NCBI RefSeq assembly: GCF_003231275.1
Contig: NZ_QKVL01000011.1
Coordinates: 1-64,000, forward strand
Direction: 5' to 3'
Source of the DNA: Pseudomonas huaxiensis
GTDB taxonomy: Bacteria; Pseudomonadota; Gammaproteobacteria; Pseudomonadales; Pseudomonadaceae
DNA length: 64,000 bases
Below, piece by piece: positions 27,995 to 36,982 of this stretch. The notes beneath the pieces are model-generated. The model saw only the letters and a program-made list of their open reading frames with translations. It searched no databases and was not told where the DNA came from. The position numbers and the translations under genes were made by a program. How positions within the stretch are numbered: the first letter of the stretch is position 1; each line of letters begins with the position of its first letter.

Positions 27995-28819
27995 GGGATC
28001 GGGTGGTTAGTTCTCAAGGATTGCGCCTTTGACAGGGTGGCAGGGTAGGCGGTTTGAACGGTTCCCATCATGCTCTGGGCGAACACCGTCAGCACGGCGT
28101 GCGACACTGCCCCATGCTCAAAGGCACGTGGCCGTCTAATGGCTCAGGCCTGGGGAATTGATCGTGCAGTTGTCGGAGGTGGTGAGGCGAGAAGCGGGGC
28201 GATGTTCACTTTCATGGCGGGATGGCCGGAAGCAAAGCAGGGTTGTTTCTAGATGGGGTCGTATTTCTCGAAAGGCGGCTACCGACCCAGAGCAGTCCTT
28301 GGCGGAGGCCGGTTAACGATCCAAGGGCTGTCTTTCATAGGGTGCAGCAAACGGCGAGTAGCCTGCCATTTATCGAACAGGGTCAACGATGATTCGGCGT
28401 AGCACTCCTATGTTGCTTGGCGACTGACCCGGAATTTCCAGATCCTGCAGGTCGAGCTGGTGGCGGGAGGCATCTAAGGCAGTACCTATGACCGCACTGA
28501 GACGGGCCACAGTTATCCCCTCGACGAACCAGCTACACCCTCGATGTGTTTGCGGGCCAACCAACGCGCACTAAATCTTTTCAGGGATAGGTCGCCGGGT
28601 AGATGTCGCGCAATCCGGTCCTCGACGCTGACGGCGGTTTCAGGTACAGGCCAGAGTAAATGCGAGCTTCTAGTCTTTGTGCGGTCTCACCAAGTGGGAA
28701 ACTTCCCGGTTTCTCCTGCTTTTTACAATCAAGGTTCCGGAATGGCCGCCGATAAGGGGCAGAGCATTGCGGCTTTTTACCGTATGCCCGAAACATTGAT
28801 CAAAAGCATGGAGCGAGAT
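27995..28819. other. 825-base stretch without a supported gene
   Basis: Short frames on both strands lack ribosome-binding sites and family features. The sequence GGCTACCGACCCAGAGCAGTCCTT near 28272-28300 (given in part) resembles small dispersed intergenic repeats of Pseudomonas. An in-frame extension of the following gene back to 28544 or 28742 is possible but looks non-coding. Decayed gene remnants may be present; I cannot name them. Confidence 0.5.
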
Positions 28820-29575
28820 ATGGCATATAGAGACGATCCGGATTTGAAATTCCTGGGCTCGATGGATTCCAGTGACCTGAATGATCTGGTCTATTGCTTG
28901 GTGTATGACAAAGACGGCAGCTCGCGGCTAACCGAAGAGCTGTCCACGACGCCCGAATACAAGTCGCATTATCCTGACCACAGGCGTTACTGGCAGCAGA
29001 TCGCCGCCGAGATCCAGTGTTTCGGGGGGAACACGATTGCCACGATGCTCCGTGGTGGCAAAGGTGTCTTGTACCGTGAGGTACTTGAGGATGTCTGCGA
29101 CAAGCTCAAGGTCAACTACAACAAGGGCTCGAGGGTCGACCTGATCGAACAGAACCTGCTGGGCAAGATTCTGCGCGACGCGCTGGAAAAAATGTCAGCC
29201 GAAGAGATCAAGGAATTGGGCGAATCCATTGGCCTCAAGAACACCAACCTGTTTACGGCGGAAGCGATGTTCGGTGTATTCCAGACCGTGTTTCGGGCGG
29301 GCGGCTTCAAGTCGTATCAACTGACGGCGATTGTGGTCAACGCAGTCCTCAAGGCGCTCATCGGTCGCGGCCTGAGCTTCGCTGCCACCGGCACGATGAT
29401 GAGAACGATGGCGGTCATCACCGGGCCAATCGGCTGGGTTGTCACCGGAGCGTGGACTGCCGTGGACATTGCCAGTCCAGCCTTCCGGGTCACCATTCCG
29501 ACCGTTATCCAGATCGCCGCACTTCGGCAGAAACAGGCTTACGGCGCAGCGGCTGAACAGGTTTCGTTTGGTTAA
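28820..29575 (+). CDS. YaaW-like protein (UPF0174, DUF3944 N-terminus)
   Basis: A 251-residue protein of unknown biochemical role. The start MAYRDDPDLKFLGSMDSSDL is the DUF3944 signature, and GGAG six bases before ATG 28820 supports this start over 28742. The following RRYWQQIAAEIQCFGGN and ATMLRGGKGVLYREVL match E. coli YaaW (length about 237). The C-terminal third is hydrophobic (SFAATGTMMRTMAVITGPIG, then GWVVTGAWTAVDIA), then SPAFRVTIPTVIQIAALR, again as in YaaW. The gene is isolated in a repeat-rich region. Confidence 0.85.
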   Translation: MAYRDDPDLKFLGSMDSSDLNDLVYCLVYDKDGSSRLTEELSTTPEYKSHYPDHRRYWQQIAAEIQCFGGNTIATMLRGGKGVLYREVLEDVCDKLKVNYNKGSRVDLIEQNLLGKILRDALEKMSAEEIKELGESIGLKNTNLFTAEAMFGVFQTVFRAGGFKSYQLTAIVVNAVLKALIGRGLSFAATGTMMRTMAVITGPIGWVVTGAWTAVDIASPAFRVTIPTVIQIAALRQKQAYGAAAEQVSFG

Positions 29576-29599
29576 CTCACTGCCTATTGATCTGTAGGT

Positions 29600-29709
29600 G
29601 TCCGGCGAACTCACCTTCCGAGCTCCAGCATTGAAAACGATGGTGCCCGCGTATTTGAGCGGACACCATCGCTTTCAATGCTGGAGCTCGGAAGGTGAGT
29701 TCGCCGGAC
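29600..29709. repeat. 110-bp perfect-type hairpin
   Basis: A 46-base arm at 29600-29645 pairs with 29664-29709 with a single mismatch; the loop is 18 bases. It starts GTCCGGCGAACTCACC and lies 25 bases after the YaaW-like stop. It could be a strong transcript end or the remains of a miniature inverted-repeat element. No T-run follows and no clear target duplication was seen. Confidence 0.85.
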
Positions 29710-30034
29710 GCTTACTTTGAGCCGGCTGTTACCACTTGTGAAGCCTTGCGCCTGAACTTCACGCAATAGCACCGTCGCTGGAATCGTTCTCCAGCAAAGC
29801 TCGTCCCGCCGGGTCAGTGGCCAGCAGGCTGCACTGGTGCAGGTTGAGGAAGAGCCCATTCTTATATTCCACATCCCGCTGGGCTCCCTCGAACACGAAG
29901 ACAATTGGCGCTATTGGCCACTGACAACTATGGGTCGAAAGCAGCCAGCGGCGTACCTCTAGCAAGGGCACTATCTCTACTGAATACTGAACGAAAAAGA
30001 ACGAAAAAGGAAAAAGGGAAAAGGGAAAAAGCAA

Positions 30035-30134
30035 CGAAAAAGGGGACCGGAAAAGGGGACAGATTTATTTCTCAACCACTCAACCAAGAAATAAATCCGT
30101 CCCCTTTTCCCCTTTTCCGCGCGTCCCCTTTTCC
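30035..30134. repeat. GGGGAC-type inverted repeat, copy 4 (long)
   Basis: Tandem AAAAGGGGAC units at the left, the centre ATTTATTTCTCAACCACTCA, then AAGAAATAAATCCGTCCCC and tandem CCCCTTTTCC units at the right. A purine-rich tract (GAAAAAGG repeats, 29995-30050) precedes it. It brackets the AT-rich gene pair on its left. Confidence 0.8.
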
Positions 30135-30371
30135 GCGCTCACAGCGTAGCTATCCGGTGCAGTGATTTCGACACAAATTCGACAGTTTTCCTCTCGCTGC
30201 TACGCTCACAGATGGCAATCTGCCACGCTCACAGGGTGTACATGGAGTTGAACCTGCGGCTGAATATGAGTAGCTGGTCATCTGGAGCAAGGAGCCCACC
30301 TCCTTCCCAAGTCCCATGTCTGTAGCCGGGCGCTCGGCTATTGCCGCAATGTGACTCACAGGGAGCAGATA

Positions 30372-31403
30372 ATGAAAAAGGAAATAGCAGCCTCACTAAT
30401 CGCATTAACAGTTATTTTAAACGGATGCGGGTCTTCAGTACTCATAAAGCAAGAAGCTACAAGCACAGTGACTGCCGGCAAAAGCGCCATCACTGAGATA
30501 AATAAATTCTACGACTTCCTATTTAACAAGCAAGCGGAGCTTGCCGCGACAATAATCGCTAGAAACACATCATGCCAATACGGCGAATTCATAGTAGTGA
30601 GAATCCCCAAGAATAAAGGGGACAAAGATAAAGGGCTATGCCTATCCAGCTCCGAAATATCTGCCTGGTATAAAGATAAAAGCTTAGGGGAAGAAGTAAA
30701 ACTTAGTCCACTAGAAAAAAACTCACTCAAAACCTCCATGGATATACTGGAGGCTTTCTCCGTATATCTTGAAGCGCTATCAAAGCATACTACCGCCCCT
30801 GAGACACCTATCTCCGGCACTCTCGTGGGAGTTAAAAACGAACTAGAATCCATCAATACAAAAGTGGAATTCCTAGAGACCAACGCAAAGGCAAAACTAG
30901 CTCAAAGCGCTGCAATTACTGACTTTATAGCGTATTTAGAAAATCTAATCGAGAACAGCAACAACGCTAAAGAAATTGAAAGAATTGTTAGCACCGAGGG
31001 GTCAAGGCAAGAGCAAAATTTACTGGCAGTCGCTGCCGAAGCCGATGGCATATATAAGACCTATGTAGCCACAATGAGCTCAACACTAACAACAACCCTA
31101 GGCGAATATTATAATAAAAACATAGCCAGCAAAGAATTTGATACAGCCGAAAAACGACAAATCTACCTATCAACTCTATTTAAACAAGAACAACTGGACA
31201 ACCAAATTAGCACCTCACCGTCACCTGGCGGAGTTGCCATTAGGAAATTTGCAACTGCGCATGCCAAATTACGAAACGCAATTTCCGGCAACTATTCAGA
31301 GGAACAAAGGGCATTTATCATCGATGAAAATACCAAAGAGCTAAAAGAAGGCCTTCAAAATCTGGCCAGCCTGGTTCAATTCGCACTTTCAATCGCTATC
31401 TAG
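30372..31403 (+). CDS. AT-rich putative lipoprotein of unknown function
   Basis: A 343-residue protein with a clear lipoprotein signal MKKEIAASLIALTVILNGCGSS (Cys20). The mature part is mostly helical with a likely coiled-coil near NELESINTKVEFLETNAKAK (about residues 155-175). Low GC and AT-ending codons set it apart from its neighbours, as expected for transferred DNA. GGGAGCAG upstream supports ATG 30372. It is followed 18 bases later by a small gene with the same base composition. No family was recognised. Confidence 0.75.
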   Translation: MKKEIAASLIALTVILNGCGSSVLIKQEATSTVTAGKSAITEINKFYDFLFNKQAELAATIIARNTSCQYGEFIVVRIPKNKGDKDKGLCLSSSEISAWYKDKSLGEEVKLSPLEKNSLKTSMDILEAFSVYLEALSKHTTAPETPISGTLVGVKNELESINTKVEFLETNAKAKLAQSAAITDFIAYLENLIENSNNAKEIERIVSTEGSRQEQNLLAVAAEADGIYKTYVATMSSTLTTTLGEYYNKNIASKEFDTAEKRQIYLSTLFKQEQLDNQISTSPSPGGVAIRKFATAHAKLRNAISGNYSEEQRAFIIDENTKELKEGLQNLASLVQFALSIAI

Positions 31404-31421
31404 CCACGGAGCAAAGAAAAA

Positions 31422-31754
31422 ATGACCACTACTAAAGAAAGAGATGACTTTGTAAACGCTCTCTTCCAGCTCCATCAAGCCTGCAACGCAAAAGCAAAAG
31501 ATGGCAGATTGACCGACGACGATCGAAGCGTCTTTATGACTGCGATAATTTATTTAAACTCTGATCTTGGGAAAGCTTGGAGCAGGGATTTCACACCAAT
31601 ACCCTCCAACCTAGTAAAAGAAGCAATTAAAGAGATCATTCAAGCCATTGCAGCAACTAAAGCAGCAGTAGACACGCAAACCGTCCAAGTCGCAGCCAAA
31701 GAACTATGGGACGCAAATACAGCAATAGACAATGCTCTCGGAGCAGAAAACTAA
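31422..31754 (+). CDS. AT-rich small protein paired with the lipoprotein
   Basis: A 110-residue soluble helical protein beginning MTTTKERDDFVNALFQLHQA. No signal peptide, membrane segment or known motif was seen. It shares the low GC and codon style of the preceding lipoprotein gene and starts 18 bases after it, so they form a two-gene unit, probably acquired together. Function unknown. Confidence 0.7.
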   Translation: MTTTKERDDFVNALFQLHQACNAKAKDGRLTDDDRSVFMTAIIYLNSDLGKAWSRDFTPIPSNLVKEAIKEIIQAIAATKAAVDTQTVQVAAKELWDANTAIDNALGAEN

Positions 31755-31814
31755 CCCACAGGATGATATATCCCAGGCTCTGTCTGAAATTCGGAGAAAC
31801 CGAACGCCAGTGTC

Positions 31815-31881
31815 GGAAAAGGGGACCGAAAAAATCCGTCCCCTCTTCCCGGCCCCTTCCCCCTTGCTTTTCCCCTTTTCC
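31815..31881. repeat. GGGGAC-type inverted repeat, copy 5
   Basis: GGAAAAGGGGACCGAAAAAA faces TCCGTCCCCTCTTCC and further CCCCTTTTCC units. It marks the right edge of the AT-rich gene pair. Confidence 0.7.
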
Positions 31882-31920
31882 AGTCAATCTTTCTGATTGC
31901 GAGCCCAACCGAAGAACCTT

Positions 31921-32160
31921 CTAGACCGATAAGCGGGCTTGCTGCCACTCACTCCAACAATTCTCTGGTGCAATGTCTGGATAACCGCGTTCTTCTTCCA
32001 TCGCGAACGCGGCACTCACGGGCACTGCTATACAAGTAGCGTTATCGCGAATCTCAAGCACTTCCTCCTCATTGAGCGGTGAACCTTTTCGATTTTCCGC
32101 CGCCTTGAGCAGGACGACGAGGGCAGGTATACAAACAAGGCAGAGTGGATCGGTTGACAT
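31921..32160 (-). CDS. small conserved-looking hypothetical protein
   Basis: A 79-residue acidic protein beginning MSTDPLCLVCIPALVVLLKA, with a hydrophobic N-terminal helix, then KGSPLNEEEVLEIRDNATCI and a Trp-rich end NCWSEWQQ. The regular helix pattern and GC content argue for a real gene although no family is named. A weak ribosome-binding site is seen upstream. Confidence 0.55.
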   Translation of the reverse strand: MSTDPLCLVCIPALVVLLKAAENRKGSPLNEEEVLEIRDNATCIAVPVSAAFAMEEERGYPDIAPENCWSEWQQARLSV

Positions 32161-32262
32161 GGGGCTATCTCAAGCGGGAAGAAGACAAGGTGCAAGTTTC
32201 ATAGCGTGAGACAGAACGTAAAACCTCACCTGAAAAACCAACACCCAACATTATTCGCAGCA

Positions 32263-32670
32263 CTATCCAAGCTGATAATCCAACCAAATACGATGCGTAC
32301 CATCAGCATCGACCTTAATCCCGCCCGTCCCCGATATCCCTTGCAGATCCCCTGTCCCACTACCAGCAACTATGCTGAAAAACTCATCTGCGCGATTGGT
32401 GCCCGTAGTGGACGCGGAATGAATGAAATTGAACGTCCCCTGCCGACCATTCACAGTTCCATCGAAACTTTCGAGCGCTATGTAGCTGCCCGTTCTGGTC
32501 GTTGGATCGAAGGCGGCGGTAAAGACTGTGGAGGACGTCCCGCTTATGTCGCCCGAATAGGTTTTCTCCATGGTGCTGACGGACACGGGCAAGGCGGTGG
32601 TAATTTCCGGCACCGGCGACAAGCCTGTCGGGGTGAAATCTCGAGTGGAAAACGTGGCTGATGCTTCCAT
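32263..32670 (-). CDS. DUF3224-like protein
   Basis: A 135-residue beta-rich protein starting MEASATFSTRDFTPTGLSP. The run EKTYSGDISGTSSTVFTAAF, then SYIALESFDGTVNGRQGTF and FNFIHSAST matches the DUF3224 pattern of an allene-oxide-cyclase-like barrel. The last residues DADGTHRIWLDYQLG are also typical. Role unknown. The start at 32670 is preferred because upstream in-frame sequence does not resemble the family. Confidence 0.75.
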   Translation of the reverse strand: MEASATFSTRDFTPTGLSPVPEITTALPVSVSTMEKTYSGDISGTSSTVFTAAFDPTTRTGSYIALESFDGTVNGRQGTFNFIHSASTTGTNRADEFFSIVAGSGTGDLQGISGTGGIKVDADGTHRIWLDYQLG

Positions 32671-32798
32671 GCGAATCTGTCTCTGTTCTGATGTATGGGG
32701 ACTCACTTTACTCGCGGCACAACTGCATCCTCAACCCGTTCGGAATACTCTGACCGATCGCAATACAACACCTCGCCCAAGCTGATAGCTGACTTCTT

Positions 32799-33305
32799 TC
32801 AATCACCAACCCAAACCATCGTCTGCACCACGATATGCGGATGACTATGCAAAGGCTCCCACTCATCGATAAACGAAAAGCCCTGCTTAAAATACAAATT
32901 CGCGGCCCTGGCGTTCTCAGGCGAGACGTCCAGAAAGACCCGTTCATACCCCCGTTCCAGAGCCCGAGACTTTACCGCCTCGACCAACAGCCCCGCCGCT
33001 CCTGAACCACGCCCAGCAGGCGCGACCCACATGCCAATCAGGTTAAAGCGCCCAGCATCACTGATCGCAGCGCCAATCATGCCAATGGGTTTGTCGCCGT
33101 CAAACGCCAGCCAGAATTGCGTTCCGTGCGAAGACGCACGCGCCTGCCACTCTTCGTCGGTGTAGGCAGCAGCAGTCTGGTGACTCACGCCAAATGCGGT
33201 GGGTGCATCAAGAAGCGCGGCGAGACGGACGTGCTTCAGGAGCATCCAGTCTTTTGTTTCGGTGAGTCGGGTGTGCACGAGCAGTCGTTCTCCATAACAT
33301 TTCAA
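32799..33305 (-). CDS. GNAT-family N-acetyltransferase
   Basis: A 168-residue acetyltransferase. The acetyl-CoA site is in LIGMWVAPAGRGSGAAGLLVEAV near residues 88-110 (GRGSG loop in place of RGxGxG) and ERVFLDVSPENARAANLYFKQGF near 119-141. The start could lie at MLLKHVRLAALLDAP a few residues in; 33305 is the longest in-frame ATG. Isolated gene; substrate unknown. Confidence 0.85.
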   Translation of the reverse strand: MKCYGERLLVHTRLTETKDWMLLKHVRLAALLDAPTAFGVSHQTAAAYTDEEWQARASSHGTQFWLAFDGDKPIGMIGAAISDAGRFNLIGMWVAPAGRGSGAAGLLVEAVKSRALERGYERVFLDVSPENARAANLYFKQGFSFIDEWEPLHSHPHIVVQTMVWVGD

Positions 33306-33865
33306 TTCACTGGGTCACCCGAGCCGAGGGCTTGATCCGGGCAACAACATGAACGGCCCACTGTAGCCGAACCCGCTTGGCATCAGCCACACGCGTCAGA
33401 CCAGACCGCCCAGCCCAGAAACCCCGCTCCCAACGCCCAGCACCAGATTTCCTGTATACAAAATAAAAAAATCCTGTTTACACTAATCCACGCCTACGAC
33501 ATCGGTAATCGCCGATGCGTATTGCGACGGTCTTAGCCATGCAACACCGACACTTGCTCGCCCCCCTCGAGCGTCATCTCCGAATGTCGTTCATCCCTGT
33601 CCCCCTCCTCGTCCCCTTGGCTACGGCCAATCGCGACTCGCAGGACGGCCCGGACCTGTTACCCAATACCTTTCGCCACCGCCTGAGCCCGCCAAGGATC
33701 TCTCCTTGCGCCGAGCCCAGGCGTGCGTTCGTGCACTGATCGACCCCGCCGGCAACGCCGTAGCGCCCTACAGCGCCGGGCGGCACGGGCTTTGCTCGGG
33801 TCGCTGACCGGGTGCCGGTACACATTCCCGTTGAAAACAAGACTCCCAACAGGAGAGGAACACCC
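33306..33865 (+). promoter_or_regulatory. 560-base control region upstream of the deaminase gene
   Basis: No gene is supported. It holds TGTATACA (33453-33460), then TTTACACTAAT, and an inverted repeat CATCGG-N6-CCGATG (33500-33517). These are candidate promoter and regulator sites for the purine deaminase-permease unit, leaving a long leader of about 330 bases. I did not recognise a riboswitch. Confidence 0.4.
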
Positions 33866-35224
33866 ATGCCCAAGACTTTATTGGTCAAGAACGCCGAACT
33901 TCTAGTGACGATGGACGGCGAGCGCCGCGAGATCAAACGCGGTGGCCTGTACATCGAGGACAACGTGATCAAGCAGGTCGGCCCCAGCGATGAGCTGCCG
34001 CAGCACGCCGATGTGATCCTGGACATGACCGGCAAGGTGGTCATCCCCGGCCTGGTCAACACCCACCACCACATGTACCAGAGCCTCACCCGCGTGGTGC
34101 CGGCAGCGCAGGACGGCGAGCTGTTCAACTGGCTGACCAACCTGTATCCGATCTGGGCACGGCTGACGCCGGAAATGATCGCGGTGTCGACTCAAACCGC
34201 AATGGCCGAGCTGATTCTGTCAGGCTGCACCACCTCCAGCGACCACCTGTACATCTACCCCAACGGCTGCAAGCTGGACGACAGCATCCACGCCGCCGGG
34301 GAAATCGGCATGCGCTTCCACGCCGCCCGCGGCAGCATGAGCGTCGGCCGCAGCCAGGGCGGCCTGCCGCCTGATTCGGTGGTCGAGAAGGAAAGCGACA
34401 TCCTCAAGGAGTCCCAACGCCTGATCGAGGATTACCACGACGCCAGCCACGGCTCGATGCTGCGCGTGGTGGTTGCGCCCTGCTCGCCGTTCTCGGTCAG
34501 CCGCGACCTGATGCGCGAAGCGGCGGTGCTGGCGCGCCAGTACGGGGTGTCGCTGCACACCCACCTTGCGGAAAACGTCAACGACATCGCCTACAGCCGC
34601 GAAAAATTCGGCATGACCCCCGCCGAGTACGCCGAAGACCTCGGCTGGGTTGGCCATGACGTCTGGCACGCCCACTGCGTGCAGCTCGACCAGCACGGTA
34701 TCGAGCTGTTCGCCCGCACCGGCACCGGCGTCGCTCACTGCCCGTGCTCGAACATGCGCCTGGCCTCGGGCATCGCGCCGATCCGCAAGATGCGCGACCA
34801 CGGCGTGCCGGTAGGCCTGGGGGTCGACGGTTCGGCGTCCAACGACGGCGCCAGCATGATCGGGGAAGTGCGCCAGGCCCTGCTGCTGCAGCGCGTCGGT
34901 TTCGGTCCGGATGCGATGACCGCTCGCGAGGCGCTGGAAATCGCCACGCTGGGCGGCGCCAAGGTGCTCAACCGCAATGACATCGGCGCCCTGGCGCCGG
35001 GCATGATCGCCGACTTCGTGGCCTTCGACCTCGGCCATGTGTCCTACGCCGGCGCCCATCACGACCCGCTGGCGGCGCTGGTGTTCTGCACGCCGACCCA
35101 GGTTCACACCAGCGTCATCAACGGCCGCGTGGTGGTCAAGGATGGCCGCATCACCACCATCGACCTGCCGCTGGTACTCGAACGCCACAACCAACTGGCC
35201 CGCCAGTTGGTCATCGGCGAATAA
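33866..35224 (+). CDS. 8-oxoguanine deaminase (amidohydrolase family)
   Basis: Deaminates 8-oxoguanine to urate in purine salvage or breakdown. The 452-residue protein has the zinc motif VNTHHHMYQSLTR near residue 66 (HxH), the further His ligands in LHTHLAENVND near 230 and WHAHCVQLD near 265, and the catalytic Asp in LGVDGSASNDGA near 320. Length and the LTNLYPIWARLTPE stretch fit the Pseudomonas 8-oxoguanine deaminase type rather than guanine deaminase. AGGAGAGG precedes ATG 33866. It is followed by a purine permease. Confidence 0.9.
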   Translation: MPKTLLVKNAELLVTMDGERREIKRGGLYIEDNVIKQVGPSDELPQHADVILDMTGKVVIPGLVNTHHHMYQSLTRVVPAAQDGELFNWLTNLYPIWARLTPEMIAVSTQTAMAELILSGCTTSSDHLYIYPNGCKLDDSIHAAGEIGMRFHAARGSMSVGRSQGGLPPDSVVEKESDILKESQRLIEDYHDASHGSMLRVVVAPCSPFSVSRDLMREAAVLARQYGVSLHTHLAENVNDIAYSREKFGMTPAEYAEDLGWVGHDVWHAHCVQLDQHGIELFARTGTGVAHCPCSNMRLASGIAPIRKMRDHGVPVGLGVDGSASNDGASMIGEVRQALLLQRVGFGPDAMTAREALEIATLGGAKVLNRNDIGALAPGMIADFVAFDLGHVSYAGAHHDPLAALVFCTPTQVHTSVINGRVVVKDGRITTIDLPLVLERHNQLARQLVIGE

Positions 35225-35230
35225 CCCACC

Positions 35231-35264
35231 CCGGCCGCTGCGCCCGCAACGGCGCAGCAGCCGG
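35231..35264 (+). terminator. GC-rich stem-loop after the deaminase gene
   Basis: CCGGC-C-GCTGCGCC pairs with GGCGCAGC-A-GCCGG (one mismatch, six-base loop). There is no U-run, so it may be a partial or rho-assisted terminator, or may protect the deaminase mRNA. Confidence 0.5.
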
Positions 35265-35355
35265 ATCACTGCTGCCTTGCCTTCACCGTATTCATCCCGT
35301 GCGACTGAGACCGTGCTGTTAGACGCATCAAAAAAACAAAAGCGAGCTATTCACC

Positions 35356-36870
35356 ATGACTTCTCCTGCTTCATCCCTCCCGGAAGACGAGAACCTCGGC
35401 GTCGGCGCCAACCTCGCCTACGGTCTTCAGCATGTGCTGACGATGTATGGCGGCATGATCGCCGTGCCGCTGATCATCGGCCAGGCTGCCGGCCTGAGCG
35501 CCACCGACGTGGGCCTGCTGATTGCCGCGTCGCTGTTCGCCGGTGGCCTGGCCACCCTGCTGCAGACCCTCGGCATCCCCTTCTTCGGCTGTCGCCTGCC
35601 GTTGGTGCAAGGGGTGTCGTTCGCCAGCGTCGCGACCATGGTCGCCATCATCGGCAATAACGGCACTGGCGGTTTGTCAGTGGTGTTCGGCGCGGTGATG
35701 GTGTCGTCGTTCGTCGGCCTGCTGATCACGCCGGTGTTCTCGCGCATCATCAAGTTCTTTCCGCCGCTGGTCACCGGGATCGTCATCACCACGATCGGCC
35801 TGACCCTGATGCCGGTCACGGCGCGCTGGGCCATGGGTGGCAACAGCCAGGCCGCCGACTTCGGCAGCACGGCCAACATCTCCCTGGCGGCATTCACCCT
35901 GGCCACGGTATTGCTGCTGAGCAAGCTGGGCAGCGCCAGCCTCTCGCGCCTGTCGATTCTGCTGGCGATCCTTATCGGCACCCTGGTGGCGATGGCCTTT
36001 GGCATGGCTGATTTCTCCAAGGCCTTCGACGGTCCGCTGGTTGCGCTGCCCGGCATCCTGCCGATGGGCGCTCCAGAATTTCAGCTCGCGGCCATCCTGT
36101 CGATGCTGATCGTGATCGTCGTGACCATGGTCGAGACCTCGGCGGACATTCTCGCCGTCGGCGAAATCATCGACACCAAGGTCGACTCCAAACGCCTCGG
36201 CAACGGCCTGCGTGCGGACATGATTTCCAGCGCCCTGGCGCCGCTGTTCGGCTCGTTCACCCAGAGCGCCTTTGCGCAGAACGTCGGCCTGGTGGCGGTG
36301 ACCGGCGTCAAGAGTCGCTACGTGGTGGCCTATGCGGGGATGATTCTGGTGGTGCTGGGGTTGTTGCCGGTGATGGGCCGACTGGTTGCCGCCGTACCTA
36401 CCGCAGTCCTTGGGGGTGCCGGCGTGGTGCTGTTCGGCACCGTTGCCGCCAGCGGCATTCGTACCCTGGCGCAGGTCGACTATCGCAACAACATGAACCT
36501 GATCATCGTGGCCACCTCGATCGGCTTCGGCATGATTCCGATCGCCGCGCCGAGCTTCTATCACCACTTCCCGGCCTGGGTCGAAACCATCTTCCACTCC
36601 GGCATCAGCTCGTCAGCGATCATGGCGATCCTGCTCAACCTGCTGTTCAACCACCTGCGGGCTGGCAATTCGGACAATCAGTCAGTGTTCGCCGCGGCCA
36701 GTGAGCGCACCTTGCGCTACACGGACATCTCCGGCCTGAACGATGGCGACTTCTTCCGCGATGGCAAACTGTTTGACTGCGATGGCAAGGAAGTGCCGAT
36801 CGTGGAAAGCGACGAGGCGCATGAGCAAGGTCATGCGCCGCGTAAAAGGAGTGTCGAACAGGTGCACTGA
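35356..36870 (+). CDS. NCS2-family purine (uracil-xanthine) permease
   Basis: A 504-residue inner-membrane nucleobase symporter with about fourteen hydrophobic segments. The start NLAYGLQHVLTMYGGMIAVP and the NCS2 motif in VETSADILAVGEI near residue 255 (substrate-site Glu region), then SFTQSAFAQNVGLVAVTGVKSRYV near 290-315 in parts, mark it as a xanthine/urate-type member. Its position after 8-oxoguanine deaminase suggests purine import or urate/xanthine uptake for the same pathway. Confidence 0.93.
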   Translation: MTSPASSLPEDENLGVGANLAYGLQHVLTMYGGMIAVPLIIGQAAGLSATDVGLLIAASLFAGGLATLLQTLGIPFFGCRLPLVQGVSFASVATMVAIIGNNGTGGLSVVFGAVMVSSFVGLLITPVFSRIIKFFPPLVTGIVITTIGLTLMPVTARWAMGGNSQAADFGSTANISLAAFTLATVLLLSKLGSASLSRLSILLAILIGTLVAMAFGMADFSKAFDGPLVALPGILPMGAPEFQLAAILSMLIVIVVTMVETSADILAVGEIIDTKVDSKRLGNGLRADMISSALAPLFGSFTQSAFAQNVGLVAVTGVKSRYVVAYAGMILVVLGLLPVMGRLVAAVPTAVLGGAGVVLFGTVAASGIRTLAQVDYRNNMNLIIVATSIGFGMIPIAAPSFYHHFPAWVETIFHSGISSSAIMAILLNLLFNHLRAGNSDNQSVFAAASERTLRYTDISGLNDGDFFRDGKLFDCDGKEVPIVESDEAHEQGHAPRKRSVEQVH

Positions 36871-36884
36871 GCCAGCCTGTCTAT

Positions 36885-36957
36885 CTGTAGGAGCGAGCTT
36901 GCTCGCGATGCGTCGGTGAATTCACCGATGCCTTCGCGAGCAAGCTCGCTCCTACAG
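36885..36957. repeat. REP inverted pair (GTAGGAGCGAGC type)
   Basis: Arms CTGTAGGAGCGAGCTTGCTC and on (36885-36908) and the complement (36934-36957) surround CGGTGAATTCACCG, itself a palindrome. It lies between convergent permease and reductase genes. Confidence 0.9.
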
Positions 36958-36982
36958 GAGGGGGGGGGGCGCCGTATTTCTT

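Noticed and set aside
28370..28564. A 64-codon - strand frame in the gap before the YaaW-like gene
   Set aside because: No ribosome-binding site, no recognisable motif and no codon pattern. A decayed fragment is possible but cannot be shown.
28544..28819. N-terminal extension of the YaaW-like protein
   Set aside because: The family begins at MAYRDDPDL with GGAG six bases upstream; the extension is Arg/Ser-rich and unlike the family.
29759..30034. A 91-codon - strand frame (ending LLENDSSDGAIA)
   Set aside because: The last 60 codons look protein-like, but the start lies in a purine-rich low-complexity tract and no family was recognised. It may be a gene remnant but is not supported as a gene.
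30137..30240. Three CGCTCACAG direct repeats
   Set aside because: Short and irregularly spaced; not a CRISPR array and no clear function.
24900..33900. Prophage or integrative element hypothesis for the accessory region
   Set aside because: No integrase, phage structural, replication or transposase gene and no attachment-site duplication was seen. Only repeats and small genes are present.
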